Position numbers and translations under genes: made by a program. The notes under the pieces were generated by a model that worked only from the letters and a program-made list of their open reading frames with translations, made no database searches and was not told the DNA's origin. From Rhodothermus sp. (lineage in GTDB: Bacteria; Bacteroidota; Rhodothermia; Rhodothermales; Rhodothermaceae), in assembly GCA_030950375.1 (NCBI GenBank), contig JAUZRN010000013.1, positions 1 to 64,000 of the forward strand: 64,000 nt of DNA, in the 5' to 3' direction. Below, piece after piece: positions 25,736-36,113 of this stretch (its first letter is position 1; the number at the start of each line of letters is the position of its first letter).

Positions 25736-28027
25736 TCAGAACGCCAGGGTCAGGTCGAAGAAAAAGACGCGACCGGGTTCAAGAATGCGGTGACCGGTGA
25801 ACGGATTGCGTGCATTCAGATGATCGGCATAGGTGGCATCGGTCAGGTTCTGTATGCCGAACTGAAGGCGCCACTGTCGATGGAGGCGCACGCCGGTCTT
25901 CAGGTCCACCGTGGTATAGCCATCGGTAGGCGTTTCGCCGCGGCTGATGGCTACGCGTTGCTGACGGGCTATCTGATGAAAGATGAGCTCGGCAAAGAAG
26001 CGGGTTGAAGGCTCGTAGCGGAGGCCGAGGTCCAGGCGGGGTGGGGCGATGCCAAAGGCCGGCTCGTTGCGCGTTTCGTCGCGGCCCCACAGGTAGCTAC
26101 CCGTTGTGGTGAACGTCAGGGCGTAGGGTAGGCGCACCGCCAGCATGGCTTCGCCGCCGTAGAACATGGCGGTACCGTTTACGTACCGGAAGACGGTGGG
26201 AGGACTCAACGGTAGCCGCTTGGGCAGGTCGGTGGGTTCCAGCGTGATATAGTTGTCAAGACGACGGGCAAACAGGTTCAGCGACAGACTCCAGCCCGGC
26301 TGCGTGGTTTCCAGCCAGAAATCGACCTGTGTACTGCGTTCGGGGCGCAGGTCCGGGTTGCCCACAAACTCGGCGCTTATCTGGGCTTTGCTGGCAGGTA
26401 GCCGGTCTGCATAGCGCTCAGTAGCATCGGCTGTGCGTGTGGCTGACCCAATGCCCAGCGCGATGCTCCATCGCGGATGGGGCAACCAGTTTACCGTGAG
26501 GGCTCCGCTCAGACTGGCTTCGCGGGCGGTCAGGTCGGTCGCTACGTTTTCCAGGAAGAACGTGCTGGCCGTGTCGGCCCGAGCGTCGACCAGGTCGAGT
26601 CGGGCAGTAGCGGACACCTGCCAGCGGGCAGTTGGGCTATGGGTCATACGCGCAAAAAAGCCGAGGTCTGTGATCCGGGCCTGTGGCCAGACCAGGTCTT
26701 CGAACAGTAGCTGGCCGGTGTCGCGGCGGCGAATCCATCGCGTGGCCTTTCGATAGGTGTGGTACACATCCGCGCCGATTTCCAGCTCGTCAGCAAATCC
26801 CGGAACCAGCGTCAGAGCCAGGCGGCCGCCGACGACGTCGATGCCCGAGTCGATCTGGACATCAAGAGCAAACGGCGGCATACGGTCGGGGTCGGGTTTG
26901 GCCGTCGGTTTGCCGTCATTGTCCATGCCGTGATCGACGGCATTGTAGTAGGCCTGTACGTCCAGTGCACGCAGCAAGCCGCTGGGGAACGTGCGCTGCA
27001 AGGAGACCGAGAGCGCATAGGCATCGAAGAAGTCAGCGTTCAGAATGAGTCCGGGATAGTCCAGATTGCGCTGTGCCTGATAGCCAGCGGCAACGACCAG
27101 GTGCATGTCAGGCGCTGGCAGATAGCCGAGTTTCAGGCGCACTTCTTGAGAGCGGAAGTTGGCCGGAATGCGTGAGCCATCGCCGGCCCGATAATCGCCG
27201 CCCTGCCGCCAGGCCAGCTGCGTGAGCAGCCCCAGAGCTCCCTGTCGATAGCCGAGCTGGATTCCGTTTTCGAAGGCTTGCAGGTTGGTATCGTAGCCGG
27301 CGTGGAGCCGACCCTGCATACGGCCAGACACCAGCGTGCGTAGCCCACGGGTTTCGACACGAATGGCACTCAGGTTGCCGGCGCCCCACGTCAGTGCATA
27401 CGGGCCTTTCACAACCTCCATCGACTGGATAATGGTAGGGTCAAAATGGCTCATAGGAGAGTCCATACGCGCCGGCCCGGCCGGGAAAAGCCTTGAACCG
27501 TCCAGATAGACGCCTACTTCGGTTTCACGCAGTCCACGAACAACTGGATCAAGGCCAAGAGGCCCTCGCCGCACGGCTGCCAGACCGGGCAAGACACGCA
27601 GGAGCTCGCCCGCATCGCGTGGATTGGCTTCGCGCACGGCCGCCTCCTGCAGCTGGGCCGTGGGGGATAGGTCTGGCCGTAGGGCGGTCACCTGAATACC
27701 TTCCAGTTCAAAACTGACAGGCTGCAGCAAAATCGGCACAAACACGGTATCGCCGGCTGTCAGTTCGATCGGTCGTCGGATCGTCTCATAGCCTACAAAC
27801 CGTACCGAAACCGTGTAGCGGCCAGCTACCAGGTACAGGGTAAATAGACCAGCCGTGCTGGTAGTCGTGCCATAGGCTGTGTTGTTGACAAGCACATGCG
27901 CACCGGGCAGGGGCGCGTGCGTCTCGGCGTCGAGTACCTGTCCAATCAGTACGGCCTGCTGCGCTCGGACAGACAGGGACAGGCCAGAAAGCAGGCAAAG
28001 GATTCCAAATAAAAACCGATTACGCAT
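25736..28027 (-). CDS. TonB-dependent outer-membrane receptor with carboxypeptidase-like N-terminal domain
   Basis: This 763-residue outer-membrane protein imports a ligand using TonB energy. After a signal peptide (LFGILCLLSGLSLSVRAQ) comes a CarboxypepD-regulatory-like domain (LIGQVLDAETHAPLPGAHV, residues about 25-110). A plug domain follows (LLRVLPGLAAVRRG, VVRGLRETEVGVYLDG, MEVVKGPYALTWGAG), then the barrel, ending in the aromatic GRVFFFDLTLAF. The start at 28027 has a good Shine-Dalgarno (GGAGGAAAA). The plug style is reminiscent of copper/metal receptors. A Cys/His-rich exported protein is encoded just upstream, which hints at a metal substrate, but this is an inference. Confidence 0.92.
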   Translation of the reverse strand: MRNRFLFGILCLLSGLSLSVRAQQAVLIGQVLDAETHAPLPGAHVLVNNTAYGTTTSTAGLFTLYLVAGRYTVSVRFVGYETIRRPIELTAGDTVFVPILLQPVSFELEGIQVTALRPDLSPTAQLQEAAVREANPRDAGELLRVLPGLAAVRRGPLGLDPVVRGLRETEVGVYLDGSRLFPAGPARMDSPMSHFDPTIIQSMEVVKGPYALTWGAGNLSAIRVETRGLRTLVSGRMQGRLHAGYDTNLQAFENGIQLGYRQGALGLLTQLAWRQGGDYRAGDGSRIPANFRSQEVRLKLGYLPAPDMHLVVAAGYQAQRNLDYPGLILNADFFDAYALSVSLQRTFPSGLLRALDVQAYYNAVDHGMDNDGKPTAKPDPDRMPPFALDVQIDSGIDVVGGRLALTLVPGFADELEIGADVYHTYRKATRWIRRRDTGQLLFEDLVWPQARITDLGFFARMTHSPTARWQVSATARLDLVDARADTASTFFLENVATDLTAREASLSGALTVNWLPHPRWSIALGIGSATRTADATERYADRLPASKAQISAEFVGNPDLRPERSTQVDFWLETTQPGWSLSLNLFARRLDNYITLEPTDLPKRLPLSPPTVFRYVNGTAMFYGGEAMLAVRLPYALTFTTTGSYLWGRDETRNEPAFGIAPPRLDLGLRYEPSTRFFAELIFHQIARQQRVAISRGETPTDGYTTVDLKTGVRLHRQWRLQFGIQNLTDATYADHLNARNPFTGHRILEPGRVFFFDLTLAF

Positions 28028-28118
28028 GGTTTTTTCCTCCTCTGATAGGTGGTGAATGAAAGCCCGAAACAGAAGCGCGTCGTCGCTCCGCACACGGCAG
28101 GTCGTGCGGAGCAGGCCT

Positions 28119-28478
28119 TCATCTGGGAGGATGAAAGATGTCAACGGTGTGTCGGAACGGAAACGGCGATGCATCGGATAGGACAAGCGACCCTTCTGCA
28201 GGCACGGGAAGCAGGACCGGCGCAGGGGGAAGGGGACCATAAGGCATCGCTGGGCCGCCGCTAAGGCCCCGGGCATCTTCGTGACAGCGTTGCCAGAGTG
28301 GGGTAGCACCGTGCTCATGACAGGTGCAGTGCTGGCGTTTGTGGGGACAGGTCATATGATGGCAGACAGGACCCTGACCGTCAGGCGTTCGCAATGCGCT
28401 CCAGGGGAGTACGGGACCCAGCAGCACTGCATTCAGCACAAGTACAAGCAGGTGATATGTGCGCCTGCGCGTCCGCAT
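28119..28478 (-). CDS. Cys/His-rich small exported protein upstream of the TonB receptor
   Basis: I do not recognise this 119-residue protein. A hydrophobic N-terminus (YHLLVLVLNAVLLGPVLPWSA) suggests export or one membrane helix. Residues about 38-62 hold CHHMTCPHKRQHCTCHEHG and then WQRCHED, a dense cluster of Cys, His and Met of the kind that binds soft metals such as copper. The rest is Pro-rich. I start at ATG 28478; a TTG at 28529 is in frame. It lies 91 nt upstream of the receptor gene on the same strand, as expected for a metal-uptake or metal-sensing pair. Confidence 0.7.
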   Translation of the reverse strand: MRTRRRTYHLLVLVLNAVLLGPVLPWSALRTPDGQGPVCHHMTCPHKRQHCTCHEHGATPLWQRCHEDARGLSGGPAMPYGPLPPAPVLLPVPAEGSLVLSDASPFPFRHTVDIFHPPR

Positions 28479-28496
28479 AACGTCCGAAGCTGATAC

Positions 28497-28522
28497 AAAA
28501 AAGGAATAAAAAATCCTTTTTT
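28497..28522. promoter_or_regulatory. AT-rich hairpin between divergent genes
   Basis: AAAAAAGGA and TCCTTTTTT form a 9-bp inverted repeat with an 8-nt loop, upstream of the Cys/His-rich gene (minus) and of the M20 peptidase gene (plus). It could be an operator, or a terminator-like stem reading either way. No stronger claim is possible. Confidence 0.35.
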
Positions 28523-28645
28523 TGGACAAGGAGTGTCTGCTAACTCCTGGTGAAAAGCCTGTGCAGCTTTGATCAACGGCACTTCAGGGCATTTCATTAC
28601 GTATCAGAGTCAGTTCATCAGGCCTTCGTAGACTTTGTGCATGCC

Positions 28646-30025
28646 ATGACAGACCAGGCTTTATCCTACGTTGATACGCATTTTACGCGCTTTGTCGAGG
28701 AGCTAAAAGAGCTGTTGCGTATTCCTTCAATCAGTACTGATCCGGCATATGCTGCCGAGGTGCGGCGGGCGGCCAACTGGCTGGCGGATCATCTGCAGGC
28801 GCTGGGCTTTCCGGAGGTGCGGCTTTTCGATACCGAGGGGCATCCCATCGTTTATGCGGCGTATATGGTGGAAGCGACCCGTCCGACCGTGCTGGTCTAT
28901 GGGCACTACGACGTACAACCCCCTGATCCACTGGAGCTGTGGACGACGCCGCCTTTTGCGCCGGAAGTCCGTGAGGGCGCTATCTATGCACGGGGCGCCA
29001 GCGATGACAAAGGGCAGCTCTGGATGCACGTGAAAGCGGCCGAAGCTTATCTGAAAACAGCCGGTACGCTTCCGGTCAACCTGAAATTTTTGCTGGAAGG
29101 CGAGGAGGAATCAGGATCGGTGCATCTGGCGCCATTCATCGAAGCGCATCGGGAGCGGCTGGCGGCCGATGTGGTGGTGATTTCCGACACGGCCCTGTTT
29201 GCGCCGGGGGTACCGTCGATCACCTACGGGTTACGTGGCCTGGTCTACGTGGAGGTCGAGCTGATCGGTCCAGCTCGTGACCTGCATTCGGGCGTCTATG
29301 GCGGAGCGGTTGAAAATCCGGCCAATGTGCTGGCCCGGTTGATTGCCGGTCTGCATGACGAAGACTATCGGATTACCATCCCGGGCTTTTACGATGACGT
29401 GCGCCCGTTAACCGAAGAGGAGCGCCGAACCTTTCGGGAGCTGCCCTTTGACGAAAAGGCCTGGATGGAAGAAATTGGCGTGTCGGCCGTCCGCACGGAA
29501 ACGGGCTATTCGATCCTGGAAGCCATCACGGCACGTCCTACCCTGGACGTAAACGGTATCTGGGGGGGCTATCAGGGAAAGGGGGCCAAGACCGTACTGC
29601 CGGCAAAAGCCGGTGCCAAAATTTCCATGCGGCTGGTGCCCGATCAGGATCCGGACGATATTGTCGAAAAGACCCGACGCTATTTTGAACAGCATACGCC
29701 ATCTACCTGCAGGCTGCGCTTCACCGCCCTGCACGGCGGCCATCCCGTACTGGTTGATACGCGGCATCCGGCCATGCAAGCAGCCGCTGAAGCCATGGCG
29801 CGTGTGTTTGGACGGCGTCCCTACTTTACGCGGGAGGGGGGCTCGATTCCGGTGGTTGCCGACTTCAAGCGGTTGCTGGGGCTCGACAGCGTGTTGATGG
29901 GATTTGGATTGAATTCGGATGCGATCCACTCCCCCGACGAACACTTCGGGCTGGATCGCTTCCGGCAGGGCATTGAAAGCATTGTGCATTTTCTGGAGCT
30001 GTTTGGTCGGTCGCAGACTACGTGA
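28646..30025 (+). CDS. M20 family dipeptidase/metallopeptidase
   Basis: The 459-residue protein is a two-zinc M20 peptidase of the dipeptidase/CNDP type. Metal ligands appear as VYGHYDVQP (His, then Asp), GASDDKGQLWMH, LLEGEEESGSVHL (catalytic Glu pair), VVISDTALF and a late SDAIHSPDEHFG. The dimerisation 'lid' domain lies between, about residues 190-330. I chose ATG 28646 because upstream codons look non-coding. It is probably cytoplasmic and cleaves short peptides. It is followed after 112 nt by the beta-CASP gene. Confidence 0.93.
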   Translation: MTDQALSYVDTHFTRFVEELKELLRIPSISTDPAYAAEVRRAANWLADHLQALGFPEVRLFDTEGHPIVYAAYMVEATRPTVLVYGHYDVQPPDPLELWTTPPFAPEVREGAIYARGASDDKGQLWMHVKAAEAYLKTAGTLPVNLKFLLEGEEESGSVHLAPFIEAHRERLAADVVVISDTALFAPGVPSITYGLRGLVYVEVELIGPARDLHSGVYGGAVENPANVLARLIAGLHDEDYRITIPGFYDDVRPLTEEERRTFRELPFDEKAWMEEIGVSAVRTETGYSILEAITARPTLDVNGIWGGYQGKGAKTVLPAKAGAKISMRLVPDQDPDDIVEKTRRYFEQHTPSTCRLRFTALHGGHPVLVDTRHPAMQAAAEAMARVFGRRPYFTREGGSIPVVADFKRLLGLDSVLMGFGLNSDAIHSPDEHFGLDRFRQGIESIVHFLELFGRSQTT

Positions 30026-30137
30026 AGCAATCCCGGCCCAGGAAACAAAAAATTTCAAGCGCCGGTTCGGAAGTTCAGCTTGGTAGCAGCCGACCAAGGA
30101 GATCGTACAGCGATTACATGGCAAAGCACGGCGTCAG

Positions 30138-31532
30138 ATGATTTTCGTAGCGCTGGGTGATACCGAGGCGATCGGGGCGAACTGCTATTTTGTTAAACTG
30201 GACGGAACGGGACTCGTGCTCGACGTCGGGGTTGATCCCAACGAAGAAGGCCCCGAGAGCCTGCCGCGCTTTGATCTGATCCATAAAAATCCGGACTGGT
30301 ATATTGACCACGCCATTGTTACGCATGCGCATCATGACCACATCGGTGCTTTGCCTGTTCTGTTACGTGAGTTTCCGCATGTGCTGGTGCACATGACGCG
30401 CGTCACCCGCCAGCTGGCTGATCTGCTGTTGCCGGCATCGGCGCGGCTGCAACGTCGCAGGATGCAGGAGGGACGCTCGAGCTATGGACCGCTTTTTGAC
30501 GAAAAGCAACTGGAAGGATACAGCTATCTGTATCTGACGCATGAGCCGGGACAGGACTTTAGCGTGACGGGACTGCGGGGACGTGCGCCTGTGCGGGCGC
30601 GTTTTTATCATGCCGGACATGTACTGGGCGCTGCCGGGGTGCTGCTGACGCACAGAGAGGCTGGTCAGCACCAGCGCATCTTTTATACGAGCGATACCAA
30701 TATGCGGGCGCAGGCGATCATCCCCGGAGGGGACTATCCAGAAGATCCTGTCGATGTGCTCATTCTGGAATCGACGGCCGGGGCTGATCCCGAGGCTGAA
30801 CGCACGACGCGGCGTCTGGAGGAAGAACGCTTTGGCGAGGCGGTGCGACGTGTGCTGGATCGGGGCGGCAGCGTGCTGGTGCCGGCATTTGCCCTGGGGC
30901 GGGCTCAGGAAGTGCTGGCTGTGATCGACCGACTGAAACGGGAGAAGGTGCTGCCCGCTGGGGTGCCAGTTTATACGGCCGGTACAATGCGGGCCATTGC
31001 TGACCTGTACGACCGCACGCGCTTTGTGACCCCACGCCTTGACCCGTCGTTTGAGGTCTTTCGCGTTGAGCAGCGGCGGTTACCTCGACGTCTGGAAGCT
31101 GTGCGTGAGGCGCTGGCGGAGCCCGCCATTTATGTGCTCAGTAGCGGGATGATGTTTGAACGATCGCTGTCGAACCGAATGGCACAGCTTCTGGTGGAAG
31201 ACGAGCGGCACGCGATTTTTCTGGTGGGGTTTGCCCGGGAAGATTCTCCGGCCGGACGATTGCTGGAAGCGGCAACTACCGGGGCCGAAGTCGTAATCCT
31301 CGATGAGCAGCAAGGTCCCCAACCGCTTCGCTGTGAGGTAGCTCGCTTCCGCTTCAGCGGACACAGCCATCGACGTGATCTGCTTCGGCTGGTTGAGCGT
31401 CTGAAGCCCCGTCATGTGATCCTGGTACATGGGGACGAAGAAGCCCGCGAGTGGATGGCTGACAATATTCAGTTTTTTTATCCGGAGGTTAAGGTGTGGC
31501 TGCCGCAGTCCGGTAAGCCGCTGGAGTTATGA
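30138..31532 (+). CDS. MBL-fold beta-CASP ribonuclease-like protein
   Basis: This 464-residue metallo-beta-lactamase-fold protein has a beta-CASP insertion, as in CPSF/RNase J-related nucleases. Zinc motifs are THAHHDHIG (His63-His68), FYHAGHVLGAAG and IFYTSDTN. The beta-CASP part shows LILESTAGAD (motif A), VPAFALGRAQEVL, YVLSSGMM and FRFSGHSHR, with VHGDEEA (motif C His) at the end. All active-site elements seem present, so it is probably an active RNA-processing nuclease. It belongs to the YSH1/CPSF-like group rather than RNase J, which is longer. The specific RNA target is unknown. Confidence 0.9.
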   Translation: MIFVALGDTEAIGANCYFVKLDGTGLVLDVGVDPNEEGPESLPRFDLIHKNPDWYIDHAIVTHAHHDHIGALPVLLREFPHVLVHMTRVTRQLADLLLPASARLQRRRMQEGRSSYGPLFDEKQLEGYSYLYLTHEPGQDFSVTGLRGRAPVRARFYHAGHVLGAAGVLLTHREAGQHQRIFYTSDTNMRAQAIIPGGDYPEDPVDVLILESTAGADPEAERTTRRLEEERFGEAVRRVLDRGGSVLVPAFALGRAQEVLAVIDRLKREKVLPAGVPVYTAGTMRAIADLYDRTRFVTPRLDPSFEVFRVEQRRLPRRLEAVREALAEPAIYVLSSGMMFERSLSNRMAQLLVEDERHAIFLVGFAREDSPAGRLLEAATTGAEVVILDEQQGPQPLRCEVARFRFSGHSHRRDLLRLVERLKPRHVILVHGDEEAREWMADNIQFFYPEVKVWLPQSGKPLEL

Positions 31533-31569
31533 GACAGCAGGCTTAACGTAATCAGGAGGTGCCTGGTCT

Positions 31570-34494
31570 ATGGAAGCCCCGCTGCGTCCCACCCGCTCTT
31601 TTCTCTCGACCGAGCGCCTGGAAGAATTTGCCGTCCGGTTGCGTCCCCATCTGCGCGGCACGCTCCACATGGATCCGATGACGCGGGCGCTTTATGCGAC
31701 CGACGCCAGCATCTACCGGATGGAGCCTGTGGGCGTGCTGTTGCCGGCGCACGCCGACGACGTGCAGGCCGCGCTGGAGATGGCGCAGGCGTTTGGTATT
31801 CCGGTGCTGCCACGCGGAGGTGGGTCGTCGCTGGCCGGACAGGCCGTCAACGAAGCGCTGGTGATCGACTTTACAAAGCATCTACACCGTATTCTGGAAA
31901 TCAACCCGGAAGAACGCCAGGTACGGGTAGAGCCCGGGTGTCTGTTGGAGCCGCTCAACAAAGCGCTGCAACCCTACGGCCTGATGGTGGGGCCTGACCC
32001 GGCCAGTGGAGGACGCGCCACGCTGGGAGGGATGCTTGCCAATAATGCGACCGGTGCCCACTCTATCCTGTACGGCAGTATGATCCAGCACGTGTGCGCA
32101 GTGCAGGCCCTGCTGGCCGACGGTACGCCCGTGCGGTTCGAGGCGCTGACGGCCGATGCCTGGGCCGAGCGCATGCGTCGACATGACCCTGAAGGGCGGC
32201 TTTATCGAGAACTGGACACGTTACTGCGACAAAAAGGCGACATTATCGCACGCGACACGCCCCGGCACTGGCGACGCAATAGTGGCTATCGGCTCGAATA
32301 CCTGCTGGATGCATCCAGGCGCAACCTGGCCCAGTTGCTGTGTGGTAGCGAAGGCACACTGGCCGTTGTTACCGAGTTGACCGTCAACCTGGTGCCACGT
32401 CCGAAGCAGACTGCACTGGGCGTGGTTCACTTTCACACACGTGCTGACGCACTCCGAGCGGTAACGACCATTCTGGAAACGAGCCCCTCGGCGGTTGAAC
32501 TGTTTGACGGGGTGGCCATCGAGGCCACGCGACGCGCCCCGGGCTATGCCCCGCGGTTGGCGACCTTTATTCAGGGGAAGCCGGGCGCCGTGCTGATTAC
32601 GGAATATTTCGGAGAGACCGAGGCGGAGCTGGTGCACAAACTGGACACGTTAGCAGCAGCGCTACAGCGGACCGGTCAGGGCTATGCCATGGTGCGGGTG
32701 CTGCAACCCGAGCACATTCAGAACGTCTGGAGCGTCCGCAGTGAGGGGGTAGGGTTGGTCATGGGCGTCAGAGGCGATCATAAGCCCATTCCGGTCATTG
32801 AAGATGCCGCTGTCCCTGTCGAACATCTGGCCGACTATGTGGCCGACCTGGAGCGCCTGTTCCAGGAAACGAACACGCAGGCGGTCTTCTACGCGCACGC
32901 CTCAGCGGGCTGTCTGCACATTCGGCCGTTCATCAACACAAAAGATGCCCGCGAGGTGAAAAAAATGCGGGAGATCGCGGTTGGCTCCATGGAGCTGGTC
33001 AAAAAGTACGGGGGCGTGCTTTCCTCTGAGCATGGCGATGGCATCGTACGGGGATGGCTCAACGAGGCCTTTCTGGGACCAGCACTCTGCGAGGTGTATC
33101 GACAACTCAAACAGATTTTCGACCCGAACGGCCTGCTCAATCCGGGCAAAATCATCGATACGCCCCCGATGACAGAAAATCTACGGATGGGGCCCACGTA
33201 TCATACCATCGAGCTGATTGAAGAGCTGGATTGGTCGGAAGCAGGGGGCTTTGCACGGGCCGTCGAGCAGTGCAACGGCAACGGAGCCTGCCGGAAGCTG
33301 GAAAGTGGGGTTATGTGCCCCAGCTACATGGTCACGCGTGATGAGCGACACACGACGCGGGGAAGAGCCAACGCCCTGCGAGCGGTCATGTCCGGGGCCT
33401 TGCCCATCGAGGAGCTGACGGGCCAGGCGCTCTACGAGGTCATGGACCTGTGCGTGCAGTGCAAGGCGTGTAAGACCGAATGCCCCTCGAACGTGGATAT
33501 GGCCAAGATGAAAACCGAGTGGCTGGCTAAATACTGGGAAGCGAATGGCGTACCGTTGCGCACGCGTCTGTTTGCCCATCAGCCCCGACTGGCCCGCTGG
33601 ATCGGAGGGGGGTGGAAGGCACGTCTGGTCAATAGCGGATTGCATCATCCGCTGGTGCGCTGGATCATGGACCGAATGCTGGGCATCAGCGCCCGCCGTA
33701 AGCTGCCCGCCTTTGCGTCGGAACCGTTCACTCGCTGGTTTCAGAAGCAGCAACAGACAGGCGAAGGGCCGCCCGTTGTGCTTTTTGCCGATACCTTTAA
33801 CAATTACCACCATCCCGAGGTGGCACGGGCAGCAACCGAGTTTTTCTGGCATCTGGGGCTACAGGTCGTAGTGCCCGACGAACGGGCCTGTTGTGGGCGT
33901 CCGCTTATCTCCAAGGGATTGATCAGTGAAGCCCAGCAACAGCTACTTGATGCGCTGGAACGGCTGTATCCCTATGTGGAACAGGGCTGGCCAATTGTTG
34001 GGCTTGAGCCAAGCTGTATCCTGACGTTCCGTGACGAGTTGCTGAGTCTGTTGCCGGGCGACCCGCGGGCACGGGCACTGGCGCGTAGCGTGCTCACCTT
34101 CGAAGAATATGTGGTTCGGCTGGCTGATGAAGGCCGACTCAACCATGTGCGCTGGCGTCAGGAACCGAAACGGATCCTGCTGCACGGTCACTGCCATCAG
34201 AAGGCGCTGGTCGGTACCGATGTGGCGGCTCGGGTGCTGTCGTTGCCACCCGGCTATACGGTCGAGGTGCTCGACACAAGCTGTTGTGGCATGGCCGGCG
34301 CTTTTGGGTATGAAAAGGAACATGTGGACATTTCGCTGAAAATGGCTGAGCGACGGCTGGCTCCGGCCGTGCGGGCGGCTGACTACGGCACACTCATTGC
34401 GGCGCCGGGCACTTCGTGTCGTGCGCAGATTGAAGACACCACGGGACGGCGTGCGTTGCATCCTGCCGAGATTCTGCGACAGGCGCTGGTCTGA
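31570..34494 (+). CDS. FAD-linked oxidoreductase fused to Fe-S CCG-domain module (GlcD-GlcF type)
   Basis: This 974-residue fusion joins an FAD_binding_4 domain ([22 protein letters not shown] near residue 75, short motif [10 protein letters not shown]) and an FAD-oxidase C-terminal domain to a 4Fe-4S module. The Fe-S ligands are QCNGNGACR with MCPSYM near 575, and [14 protein letters not shown] near 640. Two CCG domains follow, CCGRPLIS near 775 and CCGMAGAFG near 905. Members oxidise 2-hydroxyacids such as D-lactate or glycolate and pass electrons to the respiratory chain; the substrate is not determined. An AGGAGGT Shine-Dalgarno precedes the ATG. Confidence 0.92.
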   Translation: MEAPLRPTRSFLSTERLEEFAVRLRPHLRGTLHMDPMTRALYATDASIYRMEPVGVLLPAHADDVQAALEMAQAFGIPVLPRGGGSSLAGQAVNEALVIDFTKHLHRILEINPEERQVRVEPGCLLEPLNKALQPYGLMVGPDPASGGRATLGGMLANNATGAHSILYGSMIQHVCAVQALLADGTPVRFEALTADAWAERMRRHDPEGRLYRELDTLLRQKGDIIARDTPRHWRRNSGYRLEYLLDASRRNLAQLLCGSEGTLAVVTELTVNLVPRPKQTALGVVHFHTRADALRAVTTILETSPSAVELFDGVAIEATRRAPGYAPRLATFIQGKPGAVLITEYFGETEAELVHKLDTLAAALQRTGQGYAMVRVLQPEHIQNVWSVRSEGVGLVMGVRGDHKPIPVIEDAAVPVEHLADYVADLERLFQETNTQAVFYAHASAGCLHIRPFINTKDAREVKKMREIAVGSMELVKKYGGVLSSEHGDGIVRGWLNEAFLGPALCEVYRQLKQIFDPNGLLNPGKIIDTPPMTENLRMGPTYHTIELIEELDWSEAGGFARAVEQCNGNGACRKLESGVMCPSYMVTRDERHTTRGRANALRAVMSGALPIEELTGQALYEVMDLCVQCKACKTECPSNVDMAKMKTEWLAKYWEANGVPLRTRLFAHQPRLARWIGGGWKARLVNSGLHHPLVRWIMDRMLGISARRKLPAFASEPFTRWFQKQQQTGEGPPVVLFADTFNNYHHPEVARAATEFFWHLGLQVVVPDERACCGRPLISKGLISEAQQQLLDALERLYPYVEQGWPIVGLEPSCILTFRDELLSLLPGDPRARALARSVLTFEEYVVRLADEGRLNHVRWRQEPKRILLHGHCHQKALVGTDVAARVLSLPPGYTVEVLDTSCCGMAGAFGYEKEHVDISLKMAERRLAPAVRAADYGTLIAAPGTSCRAQIEDTTGRRALHPAEILRQALV

Positions 34495-34604
34495 CTTTAT
34501 CACAGGGCGACCGCAGGATTTCGGTGAGATTTTCCCCGGAAGCGCTTTTTTCTGACCAGCTTCGGATTTATATTGACACCACACTAAATGATCAGAAACC
34601 AGCC

Positions 34605-36038
34605 ATGCAACTGCCAGAAGCTACTGTAGAAGAACAAACGTACTCGTTCTGGGAGCAGGTCAATCGCATGTTTGATCGGGCGGCGGCTTATACCCAGCAC
34701 CCGCCGGGCTTGCTCGAACAGATCAAGGCCTGTAACAGCGTCTACCGGATGGAATTCCCCATCAAACGCGATGACGGTTCTATTGAAGTGATTCAAGCGT
34801 ATCGGGCCGAGCACAGCCACCACAAGCTGCCGACCAAAGGGGGCATCCGGTACGCTGAAAATGTTACCGAAGACGAGGTGATGGCACTGGCCGCCCTGAT
34901 GACTTACAAGTGTGCCATTGTGGACGTACCGTTTGGCGGCGCCAAGGGCGGGGTTAAAATTGATCGGCGCAAGTATAGCGAGACCGAGCTGGAGCGGATC
35001 ACGCGCCGTTATACGTACGAACTGCTCCGTAAGAATTTTATCGGGCCCGGGGTGGATGTGCCGGCTCCGGATTATGGGACCGGTCCCCGGGAAATGGCCT
35101 GGATTCTGGATACGTTCAATTCGTTTTCCACCAATCCCCTTGAGGCACTGGCCTGCGTGACCGGTAAGCCCGTGGGACAGGGAGGCGTACGGGGCCGGAA
35201 GGAGGCTACCGGACGCGGCGTATTCTTCGGCGTGCGGGAAGCCTGTAGTGTGGCTGAAGATATGGAAGCCCTGGGGTTGCAGCCAGGCCTTTCCGGTAAG
35301 ACGGTGGTTGTGCAGGGGCTGGGCAATGTGGGCTATCATGCCGCCCGTTTCCTTGCTGAAGGAGGTGCCGTCCTGGTGGGGCTGGCCGAAATCGAAGGTG
35401 CCATTTACAATCCGGACGGACTCGACCTGGAGGCCGTGATGGAGCACCGGCGACGTACGGGTTCAATTTTAAACTTTCCTGGTGCAAAAAACCTGGAACG
35501 TTCACAGGATGCGCTGGAGCTCCCCTGCGACATTCTCGTACCCGCTGCCCTGGAGAAACAGATCACGGTAGCGAACGCCCCGCGTATTCAGGCCAAAATC
35601 ATTGCTGAAGCCGCCAACGGTCCGGTTACGATTGAGGCTGAGGAAATCCTGCTGAAGAAAGGGGTGCTGATTATTCCCGACGTTTACCTCAACGCAGGCG
35701 GTGTGACCGTCTCTTACTTCGAGTGGCTGCGCAACCTGTACCATGTGCGGTTTGGACGCCTCAGCAAACGCTTTGAAGAACGCACCTTCAGCCGGATTCT
35801 GGAAGTCATCGAAGATCTGACCGGCAAAAAGGTGCCGGTTGAACTGGTGCAGGAAGTCGCGCATGGCGCTGACGAAGAAGATCTGGTCAACTCCGGTCTG
35901 GAGGAGACCATGATCAACGCCTACCATGAGATTCTGACCATCCGTCGTAAGCACGGAGTAGATTTACGCACAGCCGCCTTTATCGATGCCATCGACAAGG
36001 TGGCGCGGTCGTATCTGGAGCTGGGAATTTTCCCGTAA
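34605..36038 (+). CDS. Glu/Leu/Phe/Val dehydrogenase family, probably glutamate dehydrogenase
   Basis: The 477-residue enzyme interconverts glutamate and 2-oxoglutarate plus ammonia. Seen are [14 protein letters not shown] (substrate-binding Lys), [17 protein letters not shown] with the catalytic Lys, [18 protein letters not shown], and the NAD(P) Rossmann motif [12 protein letters not shown] near 255. AEAANGPVT and [12 protein letters not shown] follow. ATG 34605 fits the family; the GTG at 34524 would add 27 residues. It ends at a strong terminator. Confidence 0.95.
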   Translation: MQLPEATVEEQTYSFWEQVNRMFDRAAAYTQHPPGLLEQIKACNSVYRMEFPIKRDDGSIEVIQAYRAEHSHHKLPTKGGIRYAENVTEDEVMALAALMTYKCAIVDVPFGGAKGGVKIDRRKYSETELERITRRYTYELLRKNFIGPGVDVPAPDYGTGPREMAWILDTFNSFSTNPLEALACVTGKPVGQGGVRGRKEATGRGVFFGVREACSVAEDMEALGLQPGLSGKTVVVQGLGNVGYHAARFLAEGGAVLVGLAEIEGAIYNPDGLDLEAVMEHRRRTGSILNFPGAKNLERSQDALELPCDILVPAALEKQITVANAPRIQAKIIAEAANGPVTIEAEEILLKKGVLIIPDVYLNAGGVTVSYFEWLRNLYHVRFGRLSKRFEERTFSRILEVIEDLTGKKVPVELVQEVAHGADEEDLVNSGLEETMINAYHEILTIRRKHGVDLRTAAFIDAIDKVARSYLELGIFP

Positions 36039-36064
36039 TTTCCGTCAGAGAGGCTGTAAAAAGT

Positions 36065-36099
36065 AAAGGCGGCCGGCCTGTAGCACGGCCGCCTTTTTT
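36065..36099. terminator. Bidirectional terminator between glutamate dehydrogenase and sppA
   Basis: The stem GGCGGCC/GGCCGCC with a 12-nt loop is flanked by AAA on the left and six T on the right. It ends the rightward dehydrogenase transcript and can also serve sppA, which converges on it. Confidence 0.9.
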
Positions 36100-36113
36100 C
36101 CGGAAAGGTCGTT

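Noticed and set aside
34524-34604. GTG start upstream of the glutamate dehydrogenase gene
   Set aside because: The 27 added residues do not look like the family's start, and ATG 34605 begins a typical N-terminus.
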